From a miscellaneous Crenarchaeota group-1 archaeon SG8-32-3 (GTDB lineage Archaea; Thermoproteota; Bathyarchaeia; Bathyarchaeales; Bathycorpusculaceae), in NCBI GenBank assembly GCA_001273335.1, contig LFWV01000005.1, positions 1 through 18,705 on the forward strand: a stretch of 18,705 bases of DNA, given 5' to 3'. The position numbers and the translations under genes are program-made. The notes beneath the pieces are model-generated. The model saw only the letters and a list, made by a program, of their open reading frames with translations, made no database searches and had not been told where the DNA came from. The stretch's first letter is position 1; each line of letters begins with the position of its first letter. Of this stretch, positions 13,691-18,705 are shown one piece after another.

Positions 13691-16168
13691 TTAACTAACC
13701 ACTTGCACTTTATTGGGTTTGTGCTTGGGTTTCTTGTGTTTCTGGATATCCGGCCATATGGGATGGGGTTTGCCCAGCTGGTAGCCTTGCACGTGGTCCA
13801 CTCCCAGATGGATCAATTGTTCCAGGGTTTCTTCGGTTTCGACATATTCGGCGATAGTTTGCACGCCCATGGTGTGACCGATTTGATTAATGGAACTCAC
13901 CATGGCGTGGTCGATGTCGTCGTTGACCAGATCTCGCACGAAACTTCCGTCGATTTTCAGATAATCGACAGGTAGGTTTTTCAGATACCCATATGAGGAA
14001 AATCCACGGCCGAAATCATCCAAGGAAAAACGGCAGCCCATGCCGCGTAATATAGACATGAAACGCGTCGCGCTGATGAGGTTGGAAATCGCAGCGGATT
14101 CGGTAATTTCAAAACAAATCTTGTCCGCCGACACTTTAGTCTTATCCAAGCAATCGACAACAAATCCGAGAAAATTGTCATCATCAAGGGATTGCGCCGA
14201 TAAATTGATGGAGAGCATGCCGATGTTATCATTGTGTTGGGCGCGCTCTTGTAGAAGCTTGAATGTGTGCTCTACCACCCATCGGTCTATGGATGGCATG
14301 AGATTGAAGTTCTCTGCCGTCGGCATAAAAGTCGCCGGGCGCAGTACGGTGTCGTTGTCATCGAGCATACGCAGCAAAATCTCATGATGCGCAACGTGCC
14401 CCGGTGTTTGGCTAGATTGTTGTAACGGCACGATAGATTGGCAATACAAGCGGAATTTGTTGTCTTCCAAGGCGTTACGGATTTTGTGCAACCATTGCAG
14501 GTCAGCACGAGCCGTACCTTGGCGAGTCACATCGTGCGGGCGGTAGACTTGCACACGATTTTTTCCCTTTTGTTTGGCAACATAACATGCCGAATCAGCA
14601 ACACGCATAAGCTCCGCCACATCATGGCTGGCCGAAGAAATCGGCACCAAACCAATATTGATGGCAATATCGATTTTTTCGTGATTGTGCTGATACGACA
14701 ACGTGGAAACATGCTGACAAACAGTCTTCACCGTTTCATAGGCGTCATCCAAAGAACACTTGCGTAAAAACACACCGAACTCATCACCACCCAAGCGGGC
14801 CAACACATCGGTTTCTCTAACGTGGTCACTCAGCGTCAGCACCACCTGTTTGAGGATTTGGTCACCCACTTCTTTGCCGTGAATTTCGTTGATGCGGCGC
14901 ATGTTGACCACATCCACATAACACAGAGCATGCTGACTACGGTCTTTTTTCGATAGAGCAATGGCTTTACTTAGCTGTACTTCAAATTTACCTCGGCTAA
15001 TAAGGCGGGTCAGCAAATCATAATCGGGGCTTTCCCCGCTTTCGGTAAGTGCAGCTGATGCCGCAGTTTTCTTGAATATAATCGCCCCGCCGATAATCAC
15101 CCCTTGGTTGTCACGGATGGCGGTAATGTTCTGCTCAATATCCACCTCGGCCGCATCGCGGTTCACCAATACGCTTTTGGGTATTTCCGACTCCAGATCG
15201 ATATCACGGGCACGGCGCTGGATAAAGTTGTCCAAGGTTTTACGATTATTTTTATCCAATACATGGTATACATCGGCGAGCAACAATCCTTTGGCATCGG
15301 CCAGTTGCCAACCGGTTAGACTTTCAGCGGCCGGATTGAGGTATTCGACGACACCTTTGCTATCCATGGTGATCACCGCGTCGCTGATATTACTAAGTAT
15401 CTTTCGTGCCAGAATGTTATCCGGTTGTAAGCTTTTTACTTGAGTATCCTGCTCGGTGATATCGTTGCCGATACAGCTCACGCTAACTATGTTTTTCTGA
15501 TTATCGCGAATAGGCGCTACCGTCCATGCTACGGTGCGGATAAGGCCATCTTTGGTTTTTACCCGATTGCTGATGTGTTGGGTTCGGCCAAGTGATTGTG
15601 CTTTATCGAGTATGGCGAACTTTATGGCTGTAGGAATGATTTGATCTATCTTATCGGCGAACGCCGCGCGGGCCGCTTCGTTGGCGAACTGCACTTGTGC
15701 GTTTCGATCCAAACGCAAAACATAGCTGCCGCTGTTTTCGACCAACGCACCATAGTCTTCTTTACCAACGCTGCAATAAGTCGCTTCACTGAATACAAAC
15801 AACTTGCCATACATGCGCCCATCATCGAACACCGGAATAGACATGTAAGAGATGGGAATGACTTCGCCAGAACGCTTAGAAATACTGGCGCCCATTTGCA
15901 AATGTGAACACGACACACTGTTCAAGGCGGCGCACCTGGATGTACCCAGCGAAGCGATAGAATTCATTTTGAACTGGGTGGTTTGGACAAAATTTTCGTC
16001 GGCCAATTCGGCAAGCGTCCAACCCAGGATTTTCTCGGCAGTGTCGTTTAGATATAACAGTCGGTTTTTGTAATCTAACGCAAACGCCCCCTCTCCGGGA
16101 GCGGTATCCAAGGTATCGAGTTGCTTTTTATTGACACCTTTAACGATATTCAATTGGTTTTTGTGCAC
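13691..16168 (-). CDS. PAS-PAS-PAS-GGDEF-EAL cyclic-di-GMP turnover protein
   Basis: The 825-residue protein starts at GTG. It has three PAS-type sensor regions at about 20-130, 138-240 and 255-370. The GGDEF domain follows (about 382-545) with GGDEF intact at 460-464 and a product-inhibition I-site RETD at 451-454, exactly five residues before it. The EAL domain (about 560-805) has EIL instead of EAL at 596-598 but keeps the glutamate, plus NLSAQS, E690, DDFG at 717-720 and LKIDG. Both synthesis and hydrolysis of c-di-GMP are possible; which dominates cannot be read from sequence. No transmembrane segment is seen, so the sensor is cytoplasmic. The C-terminal tail is Lys/His/Pro-rich. Four tandem 14-base repeats lie upstream. 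Confidence 0.93.
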   Translation of the reverse strand: MHKNQLNIVKGVNKKQLDTLDTAPGEGAFALDYKNRLLYLNDTAEKILGWTLAELADENFVQTTQFKMNSIASLGTSRCAALNSVSCSHLQMGASISKRSGEVIPISYMSIPVFDDGRMYGKLFVFSEATYCSVGKEDYGALVENSGSYVLRLDRNAQVQFANEAARAAFADKIDQIIPTAIKFAILDKAQSLGRTQHISNRVKTKDGLIRTVAWTVAPIRDNQKNIVSVSCIGNDITEQDTQVKSLQPDNILARKILSNISDAVITMDSKGVVEYLNPAAESLTGWQLADAKGLLLADVYHVLDKNNRKTLDNFIQRRARDIDLESEIPKSVLVNRDAAEVDIEQNITAIRDNQGVIIGGAIIFKKTAASAALTESGESPDYDLLTRLISRGKFEVQLSKAIALSKKDRSQHALCYVDVVNMRRINEIHGKEVGDQILKQVVLTLSDHVRETDVLARLGGDEFGVFLRKCSLDDAYETVKTVCQHVSTLSYQHNHEKIDIAINIGLVPISSASHDVAELMRVADSACYVAKQKGKNRVQVYRPHDVTRQGTARADLQWLHKIRNALEDNKFRLYCQSIVPLQQSSQTPGHVAHHEILLRMLDDNDTVLRPATFMPTAENFNLMPSIDRWVVEHTFKLLQERAQHNDNIGMLSINLSAQSLDDDNFLGFVVDCLDKTKVSADKICFEITESAAISNLISATRFMSILRGMGCRFSLDDFGRGFSSYGYLKNLPVDYLKIDGSFVRDLVNDDIDHAMVSSINQIGHTMGVQTIAEYVETEETLEQLIHLGVDHVQGYQLGKPHPIWPDIQKHKKPKHKPNKVQVVS

Positions 16169-16380
16169 TGGCAGTCACCCAAAATTCTTGTGATGTTGGC
16201 GGGCGGTGTAGACAACCACCAAACATATTGGAAACCGTGTCTTAGAAACCATGTTTAAGAAAACAGGTTTTGAGAACCATATTCTTCGATGGCAACAATA
16301 CTCTTTATCCGTATTCGTGATATAAAAATCGCTCAGAAATATTATTTTGGATAAAAAACGTATCGGCTATTTAAGAACAA
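16169..16380. other. 212-base intergenic region upstream of the c-di-GMP gene
   Basis: No gene is seen. The region lies between the end of argG and the GTG start of the PAS-GGDEF-EAL gene, both minus strand. It holds four imperfect tandem repeats at 16228-16283. No intrinsic terminator after argG was recognised. Confidence 0.5.
16228..16283. repeat. Four contiguous imperfect 14-base repeats
   Basis: The units are TTGGAAACCGTGTC, TTAGAAACCATGTT, TAAGAAAACAGGTT and TTGAGAACCATATT, directly adjacent. Each differs from the second unit at three or four of 14 positions. They lie 60-115 bases upstream of the PAS-GGDEF-EAL start and could be a multi-site operator, or a decayed tandem duplication. 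Confidence 0.6.
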
Positions 16381-17592
16381 TTATCGTTTGGATGCAATAC
16401 GCAATCGCAACGCATTCAATTTGATGAATCCTTCGGCATCTTTTTGATTGTACGCGCCGGCGTCCTCCTCAAAAGTGGCGATATTGGTATCGAATAAACT
16501 GTCGGTGCTGGAATCACGTCCCAGTATGGTGACATTGCCTTTATACAAGCTAAGCCTTACCTGGCCATTAACCCGGGTTTGGGATTCATCAATCAATGCC
16601 TGTAGCATTTTACGCTCGGGGCTCCACCAGTAGCCGTTGTAAATCAAACTGGCGTAACGTGGCATGAGTTCGTCTTTCAAATGGGCCGCCTCCCGATCCA
16701 GCGTAATAGACTCTATGGCGCGATGGGCTTTGAGCATCACCGTGCCGGCGGGGGTTTCATAACAGCCTCGGGATTTCATGCCCACATAACGGTTTTCCAC
16801 AATGTCTGCCCGGCCCACACCATTGGCGCCGGCTACTTTATTTAGGTGCTCCATCACTAGCGCCGGCGACATGGTTTTGCCGTCCACGGCGACGATATCC
16901 CCATTGGCATAAGTCAGCTCGATCACTGTAGGCTCGTCGGGCGCTGCTTGGGGGGAGACGGTCCAGCGCCACATGTCTTCTTCGGCTTCGGACCAGGGGT
17001 CTTCCAATACGCCGCCTTCGTAAGAGATATGCAGTAAGTTGGCGTCCATTGAGTAAGGTGAGGATTTGCCCCGTTTTTGTTCGATGGGTATGCTATGGTT
17101 TTCCGCGTATTCCATGAGCTTCTGGCGAGAGTTCAGATCCCATTCCCGCCAAGGTGCAATCACTCGTACGTCGGGTTTGAGGGCGTAATAACCTAATTCA
17201 AAGCGCACTTGGTCATTGCCTTTTCCCGTAGCACCGTGCGCGACGGCATCCGCGCCCGTCTCATTGGCTATTTCCACTTGGCGCTTGGCAATCAAAGGCC
17301 GGGCAATGGATGTGCCCAATAGATATTCACCTTCATACAACGCGTTGGCGCGGAACATGGGGAACACAAAATCACGGGCGAACTCTTCGCGCAAATCATC
17401 GATATAGATTTCCTTGACGCCCATGGCCTGAGCTTTGGCCCGCGCGGGTTCCACTTCTTCACCCTGGCCAATGTCAGCGGTGAAAGTGACAACTTCACAG
17501 TCGTATTGTTCGCGTAACCATTTGAGAATGATGGAGGTGTCCAAGCCGCCGGAATAAGCCAATACCACTTTGTTTACTTTATTCTTACTCAT
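16381..17592 (-). CDS. argG: Argininosuccinate synthase
   Basis: The 403-residue product has the normal length of the short bacterial argininosuccinate synthase. This enzyme joins citrulline and aspartate with ATP in the penultimate step of arginine synthesis. The ATP-binding loop AYSGGLDTS is at residues 12-20. Further family blocks are HGATGKGNDQVRFELGYYAL, PYSMDANLLHISYEGG, VENRYVGMKSRGCYETPAG and the C-terminal VTILGRDS region. The ATG has only a weak ribosome site (AGAGAA). A bulged hairpin lies 44-68 bases upstream. The gene follows the CNB-domain gene by about 100 bases and is probably transcribed from its own leader; no clear ArgR box was seen. Confidence 0.97.
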   Translation of the reverse strand: MSKNKVNKVVLAYSGGLDTSIILKWLREQYDCEVVTFTADIGQGEEVEPARAKAQAMGVKEIYIDDLREEFARDFVFPMFRANALYEGEYLLGTSIARPLIAKRQVEIANETGADAVAHGATGKGNDQVRFELGYYALKPDVRVIAPWREWDLNSRQKLMEYAENHSIPIEQKRGKSSPYSMDANLLHISYEGGVLEDPWSEAEEDMWRWTVSPQAAPDEPTVIELTYANGDIVAVDGKTMSPALVMEHLNKVAGANGVGRADIVENRYVGMKSRGCYETPAGTVMLKAHRAIESITLDREAAHLKDELMPRYASLIYNGYWWSPERKMLQALIDESQTRVNGQVRLSLYKGNVTILGRDSSTDSLFDTNIATFEEDAGAYNQKDAEGFIKLNALRLRIASKR

Positions 17593-17635
17593 TTTATTAA
17601 TTCTCTATGATGATTTGGGTAGACAATGAAATGAG

Positions 17636-17660
17636 AGCGTGTTGTATAACAACACACGCT
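17636..17660 (-). promoter_or_regulatory. Bulged hairpin between the CNB gene and argG
   Basis: On the minus strand AGCGTGTGTTGT, a TAT loop and ACAACACGCT form a ten-pair stem with a two-base bulge. It lies downstream of the CNB gene stop and upstream of argG. No T-run follows, so it may be a weak terminator, a processing site or a leader structure of argG. Confidence 0.4.
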
Positions 17661-17695
17661 ATTGCAGCAACTTTACAACGAAACAGCAAAAAGCG

Positions 17696-18205
17696 CTATT
17701 CTAAGTGATCGACCAATACACCTGTGGTTTGGCGCAAACGCAAACTCATGAGGCGGGCAATCTTTTTCAGGATCTTAACGCCCAATACCGGATGCTCTTC
17801 GGTTAAGCGCTCAAAATTATTGCGGGTGATCAATACCAACTTTGTCAGATCTTTTGCGGTGGCAGTCGCTGAATAGGGTAAATCATCCAATAGCGACATC
17901 TCTCCCATGGTTTGGCCAGCACGCACCGTGGTGACAACTTTGCGTTCGCCTCCACCGGTGTCTTTAAGAATGTTCACTTTGCCTTCCACGATTAAGCACA
18001 TATATTGTCCTTTCTCTCCTTCGCGGAACAGGGTGGCGCCTGGCTGCACCTCGTAGGCATGGGTGTAGCTGGCTATATTCTGAACTTCGGATCGGGAAAA
18101 ATCGGCAAACATGCGTGAACTCTCGATCATTTGACACAATTCCTCTTTGAATGACTCGCCTTCACCGATCAACTGCAGGGGGCTTTGATATTCGTTTTTG
18201 GACAT
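17696..18205 (-). CDS. Stand-alone cyclic-nucleotide-binding (Crp-type sensor) protein
   Basis: The 169-residue protein is mostly one CNB domain (about 30-145) with short helical extensions and no DNA-binding helix-turn-helix, so it is not a CRP-like transcription factor. The phosphate cassette reads GEMSLLDDLPYSATATA at about 101-117. It keeps the Gly-Glu and the SATA motif, but Tyr111 replaces the arginine that normally contacts the cyclic phosphate. Binding of cAMP is therefore uncertain, and another ligand or a purely structural role is possible. The ATG has no good ribosome site. A perfect TATAAT lies about 50 bases upstream. It sits between lpdA and argG. The partner is unknown. Confidence 0.88.
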   Translation of the reverse strand: MSKNEYQSPLQLIGEGESFKEELCQMIESSRMFADFSRSEVQNIASYTHAYEVQPGATLFREGEKGQYMCLIVEGKVNILKDTGGGERKVVTTVRAGQTMGEMSLLDDLPYSATATAKDLTKLVLITRNNFERLTEEHPVLGVKILKKIARLMSLRLRQTTGVLVDHLE

Positions 18206-18479
18206 AGGAGTTTAGAGTTAGTTATTAAACTGCGCTGGTAGTATTTGATCTTTAATTATAGTAGCAAAGATTTAAAACGCACCCTGCTTAAAAACAGTGC
18301 CGAGTGCACATTTTTAATAACTGGCGAGAGCGAATACGCCTGGGGGCAGTGGGAAAGAAATCCCAGAAGCGCCTTGATCATTGCCGCGCTCCTGAGATTT
18401 GTTGTGATTTTTTCTTGCTGCGACGCCTCCTAACTTGCACCATTCAAGCTTTGCGGCTCAATATCTGGTTTTTAAAGCA
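18206..18479. other. 274-base intergenic region between lpdA and the CNB gene
   Basis: No gene is supported; small open frames here have no ribosome site or family resemblance. The part near the CNB gene holds a perfect -10. The rest should contain the end of the lpdA transcript, but only a weak TGGGA/TCCCA inverted repeat was seen and no T-run terminator. Confidence 0.4.
18255..18260 (-). promoter_or_regulatory. Perfect -10 element TATAAT for the CNB-domain gene
   Basis: TATAAT on the minus strand lies 50 bases before the CNB gene ATG. No good -35 is seen at 16-18 bases, so strength or activator dependence cannot be judged. Confidence 0.45.
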
Positions 18480-18705
18480 TCAACTCTTCTTCGGCGCATA
18501 GATATCGGTACAAGTGCCTTCAACCACTTCCGCTGCGAAGTTAAACGTTTCGGAGAGTGTCGGGTGCGGATGTATGGTCAAAGCGATATCGTGGATATCA
18601 GCACCCATTTCCAGCGCTAACACCGCTTCGGCGATTAACTCGCCGGCGTTGGGCCCGGTCATGGCGGCGCCAACGATACGATGGTTTTCATCAAACAGAA
18701 CTTTG
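18480..18705 (-). CDS. lpdA: Dihydrolipoyl dehydrogenase, C-terminal part (cut by window edge)
   Basis: The last 75 codons are present, reading KVLFDENHRIVGAAMTGPNA at the edge and ending TDIYAPKKS. The block GPNAGELIAEAVLALEMGAD and the catalytic HPHPTLSE, whose His and Glu lie four residues apart, are diagnostic of the dimerisation domain of dihydrolipoamide dehydrogenase. This is the FAD-dependent E3 subunit of pyruvate and 2-oxoglutarate dehydrogenase complexes. The His-Glu pair completes the active site of the partner subunit. Start, FAD domain and upstream neighbours are outside the window. An apparent internal ATG at 18662 is not the start, because the frame is open and homologous beyond it. 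Whether it belongs to a PDH operon cannot be seen. Confidence 0.92.
   Translation of the reverse strand, partial: KVLFDENHRIVGAAMTGPNAGELIAEAVLALEMGADIHDIALTIHPHPTLSETFNFAAEVVEGTCTDIYAPKKS

Noticed and set aside
18245..18433. Plus-strand open frames between the CNB gene and lpdA
   Set aside because: No ribosome site or homology signal, and they run against both flanking genes.

Overview
The window looks like a chromosomal segment of a gammaproteobacterium of moderate GC content. The evidence is the gene order: priA, then an argS-derived gene, then a SPOR-domain gene; and nth followed by a DUF1841 gene. GloA, ArgG and Lpd proteins are also present. I see no phage, IS, CRISPR or tRNA genes. 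The genus cannot be named from the sequence.

Layout. Positions 1-3488 (minus strand) encode a very long protein: two cyclic-nucleotide-binding (CNB) domains, a rhodanese domain with its cysteine, then hundreds of residues of Glu/Ala/Lys/Arg-rich coiled coil. An in-frame TAA at 1011-1013 ends the annotated 825-residue product. The same frame stays open, with the same coiled-coil composition, for another 336 codons to the window edge. A perfect CRP-type site lies upstream. Positions 3819-8080 (minus) are a priA operon: priA, an arginyl-tRNA synthetase homologue that has lost its N-terminal domain and its HIGH- and KMS-type motifs, and a membrane-anchored SPOR protein. The gap before nth carries two perfect inverted DnaA boxes plus a third near-match.

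Positions 8519-9599 (plus) hold nth and DUF1841. Positions 10134-10754 (plus) encode an exported STN-like protein with a Pro/Asp-rich tail. Positions 10763-11991 (minus) form a three-gene operon: a GerW/YtfJ-like protein, a DUF2953/YtfI-like membrane protein and a small unknown protein. Positions 12297-13144 (plus) carry a tandem pair of two-CBS-domain proteins, followed by a structured 3' region and a terminator. Positions 13284-18705 (minus) carry gloA, a PAS-PAS-PAS-GGDEF-EAL protein, argG, a stand-alone CNB protein and the 3' end of lpdA.

Nucleotide sensing recurs: CNB domains in two proteins, a CRP-type site, two CBS proteins and a c-di-GMP turnover enzyme. Whether these form one system is not shown. 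The observations most worth following are the catalytically gutted ArgS homologue in the argS locus, the coiled-coil gene with its internal stop, and the GerW-DUF2953 operon in an apparent non-sporulating Gram-negative.
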